Origin: Halichondria panicea
Lineage: Eukaryota; Porifera; Demospongiae; Suberitida; Halichondriidae
Assembly: GCF_963675165.1 (NCBI RefSeq)
Contig: NC_087377.1
Span: 14,504,198 to 14,568,197 of the forward strand
DNA length: 64,000 bases
Direction of reading: 5' to 3'
The notes beneath the pieces are model-generated. The model had not been told where the DNA came from, did not search any database, and saw only the letters and a program-made list of their open reading frames with translations. Shown here in pieces: positions 20,848-33,007 of this stretch; within the stretch, counting starts at the first letter, position 1, and each line of letters begins with the position of its first letter. The position numbers and the translations under genes are program-made.

Positions 20848-22693
20848 ATGCATGCATGCATAAATGAAATATGTCATTTACAGACTACTGTGCACTTCCA
20901 GTGTGTACTACACCTGCTGATCTTATGTATTCTTACAGTTGAAGGTCAGTTAATCATTTCCTTATATACATTATATAGGGATTGTAATTTTAGACTTGCA
21001 ATTCATTACTTCACCTCCCTCAATTAACTGCTATGTTCCTATGAAATTATGTGTATAGGTATAACACCTTTCGTGTCTCTGACTGTCGAGGGGAGTCTAG
21101 TTGGTGAACACTGTCCAAGAACAGTCAGACTGTTCTGTAAGGGGGTGGATTTGTCTATTTTAAGATGGAGATATAATGGCGGAACTGGAATCTACTCGTT
21201 TTCGACCACTGACTTGCCAATGATCTCAATTCTGTCTAGTCCTGCTTTTATGTCCGTAGAGTTAACTAATGTTACGCAAACTCCGAATGATCCAAGATTC
21301 GCACAATTTACTTCAGTTCTGATTGTGGATATTGCTCAACTTCAAGCTCAAAATGTAGCAAGTATTAATTGTGGGGACCCTGGAACAATTGCTACCGAAC
21401 CAGTTAATGTAATTATTCTCAAACCGTCTGTCCCCAATAATCCTGTGATAACTGCTGTGACTGCTACCTATAAGTTTGGCCTTTTGATGACCCTTGAAGT
21501 ATCATGGATGGAGTTGGTTAGTACATCATCATGCATGCTAATGTAGATATGCAATGACAGTTAATTGAGTCTTTACAGGAAGAAGTTTGCCTGGAATTCA
21601 AGACCTCGCTTGTATACATGCTGAATCTAACTAGTCCACTATCACCACCGACTGTTGTTGAGGATGACCGAATTAGTTGCAGAGGCGGGATGTGCGTTGG
21701 ACTGTTTTCAAATATTTCAGAGAATGTTACAGTAGTGGAGGAGTACACTCTGTCACTGAGTGCTAGAAATGACATGGGATTAAGCAAAGACTCTGCATAT
21801 CAAAACACAATACGTAAGTCACTTTTATAGATGTGATTATTTTCATGTTTACGTAACTGCATAGAGCAACAAAGTGATCAATACTTTACTCCTGAAATCT
21901 TGAATTCTACCAGCTGCGAAATATTTGTTCGATGTGTGTCAACATATACAAGTCTAAACAATGCTACATGTTCTGTGTCATATGGTATGAATGCCAGCAC
22001 TGTCACTTTTCTACTTAACAACACAAAATTACGTGTTTTAAATGAACTTCAGTCAGCTGCAGAGTCACACTTATTCGTTTTCTCGTTGATGGTTGATCAC
22101 ATTTTAAGAATAAATGTCATCAAAGAGACGAGTATTTCAGGTAAGATGCATGCATAATAACTTTGTGCATGCATGATGATTGACATTCGTAACATGTACA
22201 TATAGGTACCTGTGAGAGAAAAACGAATAACGCTGATATCGATACAATACAATTTGTCGTCCTTTTCACATTAATAATTATTGTTGTGGTGTTGATGACG
22301 GTGCCAATTATTATAATGTGCCGTTTTGTTGTTGGAATTAAGGTAAAAACGCATAATTATATTTTTGAGTGTGTCTGTTAAGAGAGCCGGCCATAATAAC
22401 AAGAGTCTTGTTATTATGACTCTTGTTATTATGGCCGGCTCTCTGTCACCCATGCATGCACTTAATTGCACTTCATTGACAAGCCATTTTGTTTTGCACG
22501 AATTGGTATAATGATTAAAACTCACTCTGAATTACAGCCACCCCGTTACTCTGTATAAAATTAATAACAATTAATGCATGGTCAGTTCTATTACTTAGCC
22601 CTTAACACGATTGCTTACCCTTTTCTATAGCACTGTAACAAAAGTCAGAAGCCTAAAGAAGAGTATCCAGTGTCAAAAAATAATGACAATTAA
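20848..22693 (+). CDS. Type I membrane protein with Ig-like/FN3 ectodomain and short tail
   Basis: Exons 20848-20944, 21059-21516, 21579-21813, 21865-22140, 22206-22342 and 22631-22693 join in one frame to about 421 aa. The start is the least certain part: the first exon gives a hydrophobic leader (VLHLLILCILTVEG), but an acceptor-like TTTACAG inside it could mean an earlier exon. The Ig-like exon has GEHCPRTVRLFCKGV, LRWRYNGG and INCGDPG and is close to the exon at 30767-31230. An FN3-like region follows, then a Cys-containing module (SCEIFVRC, ATCSVSYG) of no family I know, then the membrane helix FVVLFTLIIIVVVLMTVPII. The tail is only about 25 residues, with EEYPVS, and has no Death domain. 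A decoy, co-receptor or ligand role is possible but not shown. Confidence 0.8.
22381..22444. repeat. Perfect 27-bp-stem hairpin in the last intron
   Basis: AGAGAGCCGGCCATAATAAC and the next seven bases are exactly complementary to 22418-22444, with a 10-base loop. It lies in the intron between the membrane exon and the last exon of the 20848-22693 gene. Confidence 0.9.
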
Positions 22694-22708
22694 GGTATCA
22701 TGATAACC

Positions 22709-22714
22709 AATAAA
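22709..22714 (+). promoter_or_regulatory. Candidate polyadenylation signal
   Basis: AATAAA begins 16 nt after the TAA stop of the 20848-22693 gene. It is close to the stop but is the first canonical hexamer. Confidence 0.45.
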
Positions 22715-22758
22715 TAACTATGTGATTCATGCTCAAATGAGTTTTATGTTATAGTTAT

Positions 22759-22854
22759 ACTATGGTTGCTAGGCAGTAAACCCACCAAGCACAAGTGCGG
22801 AGCCCGAGGGCGAGATGTGGTTTACGTTGCCATAAATCCCTAGCAACCATAGTA
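22759..22854. mobile_element. Small inverted-repeat element after the receptor gene
   Basis: ACTATGGTTGCTAGG and its complement CCTAGCAACCATAGT bound about 96 bp just downstream of the stop. Related half-sites (CCTAGCAACCGCATG, about 23348) suggest further copies or a larger element. Confidence 0.6.
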
Positions 22855-23772
22855 TAAGTGTTATATATCCTATGTGATTGGCTAGCTAGAATTGCGCATT
22901 TACTCCTCTACCATGGTAACTCACGTTCAAACTATCAGAAAGCAAAAAGAAAGCATTGAGGAGAAGCTTGCTCTGTCAATAGCTAGCTAGCTACAGGTAC
23001 TATTGCTTACTGTTCGACGCCAGAGTTCTTTTAATATTGCCACGCTGTCAAAGAAATGCTAACACTCTGAGCCCCGCTCTGAGTCCTCCTCCATGACTAT
23101 AAAAGCCTGCACAAACTGCTAAAGCCAGCCATACCCACAGAGCTAGAGCCAGACAGTGCACAGTGCAGTGCATACAGTGCCAAGGCGCAGGCAGAGTGGT
23201 GCCAAGGCTCTCAGGCTCCACTAGCACTTGGACTGCACTAGCTCTCTAGTTTGAGAATCTCTTATCAAGTGCCTCACTATCATCCAAACATGTCTGGGGA
23301 AATATCAGAGGGAATTATCCTAGTTATCCCCTGGCATGGCCATATCCTAGCAACCGCATGAAAACAGGATATAATAATATTATAACAAAACCCCACAAGC
23401 ACCTGAGTGCTTACTGCTATATAGCTTTCTCCCCTGCATGATGATAATTGTTCATCAGTAAAATGCCGAGAGGTAAAAATTAAAGTGCATGTGAAGGCTG
23501 TTGCTCTGGCAGTACATTTTCTTTGCGTTTGTAGCTCCCAAATAGCTAGTACTTTTATGCAAGGGCTAACTCATACAAAACTTTATGTCGGTGAACTGAT
23601 TCTACAACAATTCTGAACGCAACAGCCTTCACTGTATCCATAACTCGAGGTATAGTTCGTACCTTTTTGTTGTGCAGATATAAGTATAAATAATTCCTTG
23701 TAAAGTCTAACATGCGTTCTCTCTCTCTCTCCCTCACTCTCTCTCACTCTCCCTCTCTCCCCCCCCCCCCCT

Positions 23773-23811
<39 letters not shown>

Positions 23812-25423
23812 GTGTTTGAGTGAACTACGATTTGGTCCATGGACAAAAAAACCTCATGCACGTAACAATTTGTATGGCTGCACCTATAATTATAAGCATG
23901 TTTTTTCTATCTATTTTTCTACTTTGACCATAGAGACTTGTGTTTCAGTGTTTTCTATTTCATATCATGTCTAACTCATTGTCACTGAGCTATTGTTAGC
24001 ATCATTTACTATTAGTATAAAAGATGATAATTTGCAACCTTTTGGCTTAGCTACATTGTATAGGACAGCTCTGCAGGCTTCCGTATATCTTTTCTCTAGC
24101 TGTCTCCATGCACAACATTCTGATATGTGACCAACCTCCTCTGTATATAAAAGCAATGCAAGACAATAGGGTGGTGTGTGTGTGTGTGTGTGAGAGAGAG
24201 ATGTACGAATATTTGGGTGATTCATACAAACATTTGCACCGACGAAAATTACTCGCTATTTTTTTGTTAATTCAAATGTTTGTATGAACTGCCAAGTTAA
24301 ATTTTTCGTATAATTGGGGCGAGTGAGAGAGGACAAGGATGAACCGCTACGTACAACAATTAATTTTTTAGCCTCATTCCAACCACTGTTTCGCGTTAAA
24401 ATGGGGGGAAACCAGTCTAAAAAGAGGCTTTGCAACTCGATCTTTGCACCACAACCAAAGCTTTCCTTGAAATAGGTTTTTGAGCTACTACTTGTCATAC
24501 AGACCGAATGTCTGGAGCTAATAGCTAGAGATTCTTCTATCATAATGACTATAGGCCTTGGCAAATTATGCTTTGTTTTGATTACTCTCAAAAAGTCAGC
24601 CTATTATTCCAGTTTGGTGTACCGATTATTCCTTAAAGACATCAAATTTAATCTCATAATTGTTAAGTATTATAAATGTATACCTATATATATATAATTA
24701 TACTTAATCTAGTTACCATGCGCATGCAACCCCTACCAGACCGAGGTTATATATGGCCTTAGCTGAATGGTTTCCTAGTACATTGCCCAAAAACCAGTGG
24801 CCCTAAACTAGCGTTGTTCCCAGGCTTTACTTTTTCTTGTTCTTGTCTGTTCTCGAGCTAGAGATGATGGGAGGCACTAAAGAAGGACATGATGGACGTC
24901 ATCGTGAAAGAAAAAATAAAGCCTGCATAGTATACGAAGTCGCGTGATCCATATACATTTTTATGAACGTGGGCGATATGTAGCCTACAATCGTGACGTA
25001 GAGTATTCTCCCACGCATTAATTAAAAAAACACTAGCTAGAAAACATAATTTTTGATCATAATTATTCTCTTTTTTGGCTGCCTCGTTACTCTTATTATC
25101 ACACTATGCAGACGCACCGCAATAAATGCGGGGGTGTAAAATCGCACGCTATGCGCATGGCGCCATTTTTTCTGTGCTCTTGAGCACCGCCTGCTTCAAT
25201 TTCTAGAAACTCCCCTATAGCTTTAGCACATACAGACACATGGACAAAAACACACTACCATGCGGCATAACAGTTATTAATTTTGTCCATCTCCTGCAAT
25301 TAAGCAACAACATCAAACCACACCCACACCCACATCTCCCTCGAACAGATAATAATGCATTTGGTTGCTAGCTGGGCGTAGCCCGGCACCCGTTCCCAAC
25401 GGGTGGCCGGGTGACACGCTTAT
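22855..25423. other. Intergenic: microsatellites and small inverted repeats
   Basis: It holds a pyrimidine tract of CT repeats with a C run (23713-23812), a GT run (24175-24191), an element end with GAATATTTGGGTGATTCATACAAA (about 24200-24310), and an inverted pair AGGCTTTA/TAAAGCCT (about 24832-24925). About 25373-25413 is a GC-rich hairpin (GTAGCCCGGCACCCG) whose reversed copy is at 27216-27262. Reading frames across the CT tract are artefacts. Confidence 0.5.
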
Positions 25424-26556
25424 CCCTTTACTGGTCAAATTGTTGTAAATTTTAAACAACAATCTGGGAGGGAGCGTGCTATCAACTTGTGAATGTTGCA
25501 TGATATTGGATTCTGTGGCAGATTGGATAGTATCATGAATGCGATTATCCTTTGAAGTTCTGCTGAGCTGTTCAATTAGGACACTTAAAAAAAAAAGAAG
25601 GTTTAAAACAAGCTATACAGCATGTAGGACTGAGTAGTATCCATTGGTAGACTCTCTGGACTATCTTGGTAGCCATAGAATATTTTCGAAGAGGAAACAG
25701 CAAGCCATTTGTGTACACAGGCACTTCACAAGTGGACACAAGCTCTACAATCGTCTACATGCTTGCTAAGCAGCTTAGTTGACCAGAGTGCAGCTTTTAA
25801 AGGCCACACATACTTCCATCGAGGCAGCAGCAAGGCATAAAATCGATGGTTAGTTTGTGCACAGCCATTGACCCACGCCCATCTCTACAAGCCATAGCCA
25901 CTTCATTGGGGGCGGAGATAACATCAAGCTAATTTGGTGGGTTGGGCTCAGATGCAAACTAAAGTGATGGAACTGTTCCAGATTGTGTGCGATTGACCTG
26001 GAAAGGATTTGTGTTCACACTCAATGTACATATACCTTACTAACATTAATTTCTTATTAACACCTTATGTTATGTAATATTAATTTTACTACTACCTTAA
26101 CCATGATTTGATGTTAATTCTCTGCGAGCCTCTGCATGGCCATGGGGCCCCACTCCACGTATTTAAGGTTTTGTTTACCCTTTTTGCCTCACTTCACCTT
26201 AACTTCACTTTAACTTCATTTTACCCTGTATTGTCAGTTGATGTTTTGCTTCTCAATCTAAGAATTTGGTTAAGCTACACTGTGAAGTCAATTTGTCTAT
26301 AACTAGTTGTTGTTGCCTGTAGCTAGGAGCCTGTCTCTAGCTAATTTGTCTAGCCTGTCTAGAATCCCTCTACACCAAGATAAGAGCTCAACAATTTGTA
26401 TATATACTGCATGTGTTATGCAATCTGCTCTGTAAGCATCATGAATAAAATTAGAATGCTGCTCCGTTTGCTTATGAATAAAATTATAAATTGCACTTTC
26501 GGTTATGAATAACGTTGTCTTAGAAATACTTAATTTGTATACTGCATGTGTTATGC

Positions 26557-27035
26557 TAGTCTCATGGATCAGCCCCCTCCTGAGAAGGGGTCTGAGCACT
26601 CTTGTCTTGAGGTCATTTCACAGTGGAATGTGCCAGACCAATGGAATGTAATCAATTCCTGACCTTACGCCCCCGCGTATTTGTTAATTGTACAAGCGTC
26701 AAGCGCAGGCATCTCTCTATTTCTGAAGAAGGTGCTTTAATCTATTACATGTATGTCTTTTGCCTGTGGTGCTAACTCTCTGGCCCAAGGACCCCTGCTT
26801 GGCTTGCTTATGCTTCGTAGCAGCGTCTATGTATGAAGCGTTTACCATGCGTAATGCATGCGTTAATGATTATCCAAATACGTTAAGCAACGTGCAGTTC
26901 TTTAGTTGCCTCCTATAATATCACCTGACTAGAATAAGTCAATCTGATTGAGCCGCTGGAATTCCAGCGTGTGCAACAAAACTACATCAAGAGTGCTCAG
27001 ACCCCTTCTCAGGAGGGGGCTGATCCATGAGACTA
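26557..27035. mobile_element. 479-bp TAGTCTC element with 9-bp target duplication
   Basis: Terminal repeats of about 47 bp (TAGTCTCATGGATCAGCCCC inward to GAGCACTCTTG) are nearly perfect. gtgttatgc lies at 26548-26556 and 27036-27044. The flanking sequence GTTATGCAATCTGCT also occurs uninterrupted at about 26413, so the insertion split one copy of a tandem unit. Confidence 0.85.
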
Positions 27036-27407
27036 GTGTTATGCAATCTGCTTTGTAAGCATCATGAATAAAATTAGAATGCTGCTCCGTTTGCTTATGA
27101 ATAAAATTATAAATCGCACTTTATTCATGCAGTAATTGTATATACAAGTATACGATAACGTTGTCTTAGAAATACTGCAATCTGATTGGGCGCACTCCTC
27201 AGTGCATATATAAGCATGTCCCCGGCCACCTGTTGGAAACGGGTGCCGGGCTACGCCCAGCTATAGGTATTTGGTTATTTGCTTCATCCTGGAGTGTGTG
27301 AACTGGGCTATTTGACATCAGCCTCCAGCTATACATGTACAGTAGTAGACTCTCGCTATTCCAGCTCTCTGAAGTACGGTCACCTCGCCATTTGGTTTGG
27401 CATGGAT

Positions 27408-27628
27408 TGCTATATATATACCGTATATAGCGGGTAATTTTCTGGGGGGACAAAATATTCATGGTTCAGCAATATTGAGACATTTCGTGGGTAATATTTA
27501 TATTTTCGTGGTTGGAGCTTGCACTGCAGGTAAAGGTAGGCAAGGTCGCTTCATTATTTGTGGTCAGACTCTCAACCACGAAAACCACGAATATTTTGCC
27601 CCCCACGAAAATTACCCTCTATATATAC
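27408..27628. mobile_element. About 220-bp element with TATATA...GTAATTTTC ends
   Basis: The left end TATAGCGGGTAATTTTC and right end GAAAATTACCCTCTATATA are inverted. Related ends occur at about 130-310, 1380-1492, 24200-24310 and 38700-38870, so this is a common non-autonomous family. Confidence 0.6.
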
Positions 27629-28106
27629 GACAAAACTCACCCTGAAGTATGGCCACTCGCTATTCTGAATACTGGTCAGTGCTGGAGTGTCCCAAACCAG
27701 GTTTTCAATGTAATTTCAATGTTACGGCCGGATATATATGACGTTTTGGGTGTGGTTTGCCAAAGACTTGCCACAATGCTCGCAGTCCTACAGCAGTACT
27801 ATAGGCTGGCTCAGATGCACCATCTCCTTCAGCTTCTAAGATCAGCAGTACAGTGCATATGTGGTGCACGCTCGTCCAATGGGAAGGCAGCAAGATCAGA
27901 CCTCAGGCCATGCTGAACTCTATAACTTAACTTTCTTATTTTGCCACAATTATTATATTTATTCATGTACTTGTTCCCAAAAAAATACCAGGCCCCACCT
28001 TTCTCTTCGCGGCCTGGAATCGAGGCTAGAGTCAACATGTTCAATTGGAGAGGGATTGGCCTGTTCGCGTCCAGGGTGGGGCCACGCCCAACTAGGACTG
28101 TATATC

Positions 28107-28190
28107 TAGCCTCGGTCCCAGGCCGATTTTTTTTAATAGAAAGAAGTTGTCGGCCTAGCTAGAAACAACTCGGCCTGGAATCGAGGCTAG
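28107..28190. mobile_element. 84-bp TAGCCTCG MITE
   Basis: TAGCCTCGGTCCCAGGCCGA at the left and CGGCCTGGAATCGAGGCTA at the right are inverted. No matching 9-bp flanks remain. Confidence 0.75.
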
Positions 28191-28954
28191 GGACAGCCCC
28201 TCCCAGTGTATATCCCTTTCCAGGTCAATCGCAGGAACCTGGAACAGTTCCATCACTTTAGTTTGCATCTGAGCCCAACAACCCACCATGTTATCGCCGC
28301 CCCCAATGAAGTGGCTATGGCTTGTAGAGATGGGCGTGGGTCAATGGCTGTGCACAAACTAACCATCGATTTTATGCCTTGCTGCTGCCTCGATGGAAGC
28401 ATGTGTGGCCTTTAAAAGCTGCACTCTGGTCAACTAAGCTGCTTAGCAAGCATGTAGACTATTGTAGAGCTTGTGTCCACTTGTGAAGTGCCTGTGTAAC
28501 ACAAATGGCTTGCTGCTTCCTCTTCGAAAACATTCTATGGCTACCAAGATAGTCCAGAGGGTCTACCAATGGATACTACTCAGTCCTACATGCTGTATAG
28601 CTTGTTTTAAACCTTTTTTTTTTAAGTGTCCTAATTGAACAGCTCAGCAGAACTTCAAAGGATATCATGATACTATCCAATCTGCCACAGAATCCAATAT
28701 CATGCAACATTCACAAGTTGATAACACGCTCCCTCCCAGATTGTTGTAAAATTTACAACAATTTGACCAGCAAAGGGATATATATGTTGTTAGACTCTAT
28801 GGTTAAACAAGATCAAGACTAGACGTGACTAGACTTGAGAATAGAAGTATAAAAAAGTCAATGAAATGAAATATTTGCTGGTAAGTTATTAAAATTGATG
28901 ATAATAACCTAAGACAACCAGAGTTTACATAAGGCCTAGCAACTCTCATACTCC

Positions 28955-29033
28955 TGCATGTTTTGCACTGCAGAAGGAGTTCACTGCATGTAAACACAAG
29001 CAGTGAACTCCTTCTGCAATGCAAAACATGCAA
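28955..29033. repeat. Fold-back with about 32-bp arms
   Basis: GCATGTTTTGCACTGCAGAA through GGAGTTCACTGC pairs with AGTGAACTCCTTCTGCAATG through CAAAACATGC, with one or two mismatches. Confidence 0.75.
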
Positions 29034-29097
29034 GCATCATGCTAGAACTATAAGTGATCAAGACCATTAATCTATAATGCTATCATTGCTATGGCTG

Positions 29098-29241
29098 TCA
29101 ATGTTGAGAGAGAATCCCTTCCAAGTTTTCCAGACCAAGCTCACCATCCAGCTGAGCTAATAATTTGTTGTTCCTGAAGCGATCATCATTTGCAAACCAG
29201 TTCTGTGCTCTTGCCAAATAAAACTTTGCTGTTTCTCCGAA
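29098..29241 (-). pseudogene. Orphan exon-like segment, C-terminal end
   Basis: A 47-codon open frame on the minus strand (FGETAKFYLARAQNWFANDD onward to LENLEGILSQH, then TGA) has protein-like composition with a helical, charged pattern. An in-frame stop lies directly upstream and I find no partner exon. I cannot name the family. It may be the last exon of a lost or captured gene, or chance. Confidence 0.3.
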
Positions 29242-30630
29242 TCAAGATGTTGTGTTCTGTAACATTATTTTGTGTTAAGGCTAAGCTTTAAAGCTAAACA
29301 GAATCTAGTCCAGCAGTATAGTCAGGGGGCGTAACCAACGATACAGGAAGTGGGCATGGCCCAAAAAATTCGGCATGCTAGCGCGCCGATTTGTTCCATT
29401 TCATAACCTGACCACTCTAAAGTTGGTGGCTACGGCCCTGTACATGCACTGCATTATAATTATACCATTCCTCTGGTTTCTTTAGTATCATGTCACCAGC
29501 CGAGGGTTTGCCTTTAGTATCATGTCACCAACCTTGAATAGAAAGCACATGATAACTAAAAGCACAGCATTGTTTGACCTCATATGAACTGCAATGCCAT
29601 GTAATATGTAGCTAGCTTTTAGAGTGCTATAGGTCTAGCTAGTTCAGCACAAAACAAAGGTCTACAAATTCATTGCGTCTGTATTGCTATTTTGCTGTTT
29701 ACAGTCAAATCTTGAATACATACACTGTAAAAATGAAGTGCGGTGAGCACACTTCAGTGTATTATGGTGCCATGCATGTATAGGAAGTTTACCCATATTT
29801 CCTAGAAGTGAAATATGGCTCGTATTCACTGAAAATCATCTAGGATACAGAGTAAATTAGGAAGTCATAGCATGATACGTCCACTAACGTAGCACTGTTA
29901 AATAATTATACAATTATGTTACAGTATACAAACATGTATATAGTAGGCCTGTGCCAAATATTCCGGAATCATTTTTTAGAATATATGCACTGTGAAAATA
30001 GTTTAATGATATTCATTGAGTTACACATACGCAGTAGCTCAAAACACGCCCACATTTTACATGGCTAATTTTTGTGATTGTTAGTCCAATCAATATTGAA
30101 ACCATATTTTTTATGCTAAAGTTTGTTATTTCGCTGCTGAAACCCATTTTTTGGTGCTATATAACTTATAGGTGTTTTATGTCGCTGCTGTGTATGTAGC
30201 CTCGTTCCCAGGCCGATCCGTCTCCAATTGAACGCTAGGTCGACTCCTAGCCTACTGTGTGTGTTGATTAATTAAGTGTCATCAATTTGAATAATAGGCT
30301 GATAAGTGTGAATATAAATAATAGGTGGAAAAATTGGCACAGGCCTAGGTATACAGAGACTGGGATGCACTCTATGAAGAAACAAAAATGTTTGTACTTT
30401 ATAACTGATTCAGGAACAGGTTGACCAGCAGCTTCAAAATTAATTTTACACTATCATGATGTCTACTCGGTATTAACGACAGGTGCATATAATTTTGTGA
30501 TATTCAAAGTTGGGGAATTTTTGTTTAGGAGAGTCATTGAATGAATGAATGAATATTATTAGCACAAACATTTTACTTACACATGACTTGTTTTTATGAA
30601 TAATAATTGTGATCACAAATTAATATCCAG
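29242..30630. other. Intergenic, MITE fragments
   Basis: About 29325-29443 is an element with inverted ends GGGGCGTAACCAAC and GTTGGTGGCTACGGCCC. About 29726-29757 is one end of the TACACTGTAAAAA family, with GTGCGGTGAGCACAC. About 30195-30250 is a left end of the TAGCCTCG family. The promoter of the next gene should be near 30400-30630 but is not recognisable. Confidence 0.45.
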
Positions 30631-32908
30631 AAGATAAAACACCGCTTTCTTGACATTGTATTGGGGGGACTTTGCATCTTACCATTTCTATCAACTGGGA
30701 TTCAAGGTATATATAGTACAATTATTCAGCTTGGGAATTTTCTAATCTAAAACTGTGCATGTATAGGGATTTCACCAACAGTCAACCTGACTGTTGAGGG
30801 AGGAGTGAGTCTGGTTGGTGAACACTGTCCTGGAACTATCAGACTGTTCTGTGAGGGAGTGGATCTGACTACTTTACGTTGGCGATACAATGGGGACAAC
30901 GTTATTTACTCATTTTCGACCACTGATTTGCCAATAAACTCTGTAACAACTAATCCAGCCTTCATAAATGTTGAATTAAAGTTTGTTGCTTCCACCCCGA
31001 ATGACGAAAGATTTGGAAATTTTGTTTCGGTTCTGACAGCGGATATTGCCCAACTTCAATCTCAAAACGTAGGAAGCATTAATTGTGGGGACCCAGGAAC
31101 AATTGACACGGAACCAGTTAATATTAGGATATTGCAACCATCTATTCCTATTACGCCAAGAGTATCTTTGGTTGTTGCTACCTACCATTCTGGCACATTA
31201 AGGAAAATTGATGTCTCATGGATAAAGCTGGTATGATCGCAACTATGTAATACAGACTTACGTCTACCGTATTTATTTTTCAGGAGGAGGATTGCCCAGA
31301 ATTTGCAGCTACAGTCGTGTACGAGCTGCGTCTAACTGGAGTGCAGTCTCGGTCACTAACTGCCAACCAAACTAGCTGCAGATCTGAATTGTGTGATGAA
31401 TCTTTTTCACTGAATTTTTCTGGCAAAAGAGCAAATGTCACTGGGTACAACCTCTCATTAAGAGCAAGGAATAACATCGGCTCTAGTGAGGCTGTTATGT
31501 ACCAACTAAGTAAGTTGTGTGTGCTATTGAGCAATTTGGATACTGTACTAATTTTTAGCGGGAAGTTTTGCGCATGAACATTTTCATTATTTCCGGCTCA
31601 CGAGGCTGAGCCCTCGATATCATCAGAAAAAATGTTTGTGGGTTGTATTCAATGCCAAGAAACTACACCTATACTAAGAGCTTTGCATGTGAAATATACC
31701 GGTGCATGTGTGGAAGTTTCTCCCAGTTTTATAAATTTGAATTAACTGCTCTGCCCTTGAAAAAAGCAAAATTGTTCACCTCACAAAAATGTCCCGCTAT
31801 ATAATTATACGGTAACATGCATGCGCTGCCTTCATTATTCAACAGAGCAGCAGAGCAATCAGTACTTCTCAACTGAAATCAATGCCACAAATTGCCCATC
31901 ACTACGTACTCAGTGTGTATCAGAAGATTCAAATCTACGCAATACCACCTGTTCTGTGTCCTATGGAACTGATCCTACATTTATGGATCTCCCCAACAAT
32001 ATCAACTCTTCCTTTGATACTCCTTTCACGATAGCAGCTGGGCTTTCTTCTAACACGACATTTTTTCTGGCGTATTCTACACCCGTTCGAGGGTTGAATG
32101 CTATTATTCTGATAGTAATAAGAGAGACATTAACTACAGGTATATAACTGGTGTTTCACCTTTATGTAATAACGATATATATTCACGTGTATTGTAAATT
32201 ACAGATATAATTATACACAAGTGTGGTTTTTGTTGGTGAAAACCACACATTCTTTACCGATATAAAGTGATATATATACATGCAGTAAAATCGATATAAT
32301 GCATGCATTCATAAAATCAACTCAAATTGAATGCATGCATGCAATCCGTGCAGATGTATGTGAGCACGGGCCCAATGTTGCATCAATTGTAGCACCAACT
32401 GTGATCATTCTGATACTGCTGTTCATCATTGGAGTTGTTGTATTTTGTTGTGCACGAAAGAAAATTAAGGTGAGATGATAACTATAATAATTTATCTTGA
32501 AAGAGTACTCAGCAGTAGTCTACTGAGTAACTGAGTATAGACAGGTCTGCAGTTGCAGTGTGGACTTGAAACAGGATGGCATTAATTGTTGGTCTGCCAT
32601 GCATGCTCCTATAAATTATATACTAGAATACTCACATTTCTTAGCAAGAGAAAACTGCTTGTGACTATTAGCTAAGTATATTTTTGTCATGTGTATGCAC
32701 AGTTCAGATTCAGTCTGCTGTAGTTCACCATTCAATCTCACTCGCTGACATGCAACTTTGCAACATTTTCAATAATGTCAATTTGTGATAGTTAATCTGT
32801 TCTCAAAGACCACATCTACATGTATACTGATTCAGTTTATCATATTTTGTATTTAAAGTCATTATTATGCCTCGGTGCGCATGCGCAAGCGAGGTATATG
32901 GTAGTGTG

Positions 32909-32971
<63 letters not shown>

Positions 32972-32975
32972 TGTG

Positions 32976-33007
<32 letters not shown>

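Larger units (their letters stand above)
25424..28780. mobile_element. 3.4-kb element with about 575-bp inverted arms
   Basis: 25424-26011 and 28208-28780 are inverted copies of each other over roughly 575 bp, for example CATGTAGGACTGAGTAGTAT and its complement. The centre holds the dispersed repeat 26030-26396, a nested TAGTCTC element (26557-27035), a tandem unit of about 140 bp around TAAGCATCATGAATAAAATT, a small element at 27408-27628 and a TAGCCTCG MITE at 28107-28190. No intact transposase is recognised. Long arms of this kind occur in foldback-type DNA elements, but inverted segmental duplication is an alternative. Confidence 0.65.

Noticed and set aside
23555-23861. Arg/Glu-rich frames
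   Set aside because: They translate a CT/GA microsatellite.
28107-28190. 9-bp target duplication around this MITE (also 44273-44340 and 58713-58774)
   Set aside because: The flanking 9-mers do not match well enough; only 11483, 45399 and the 6466-10232 block give convincing duplications.
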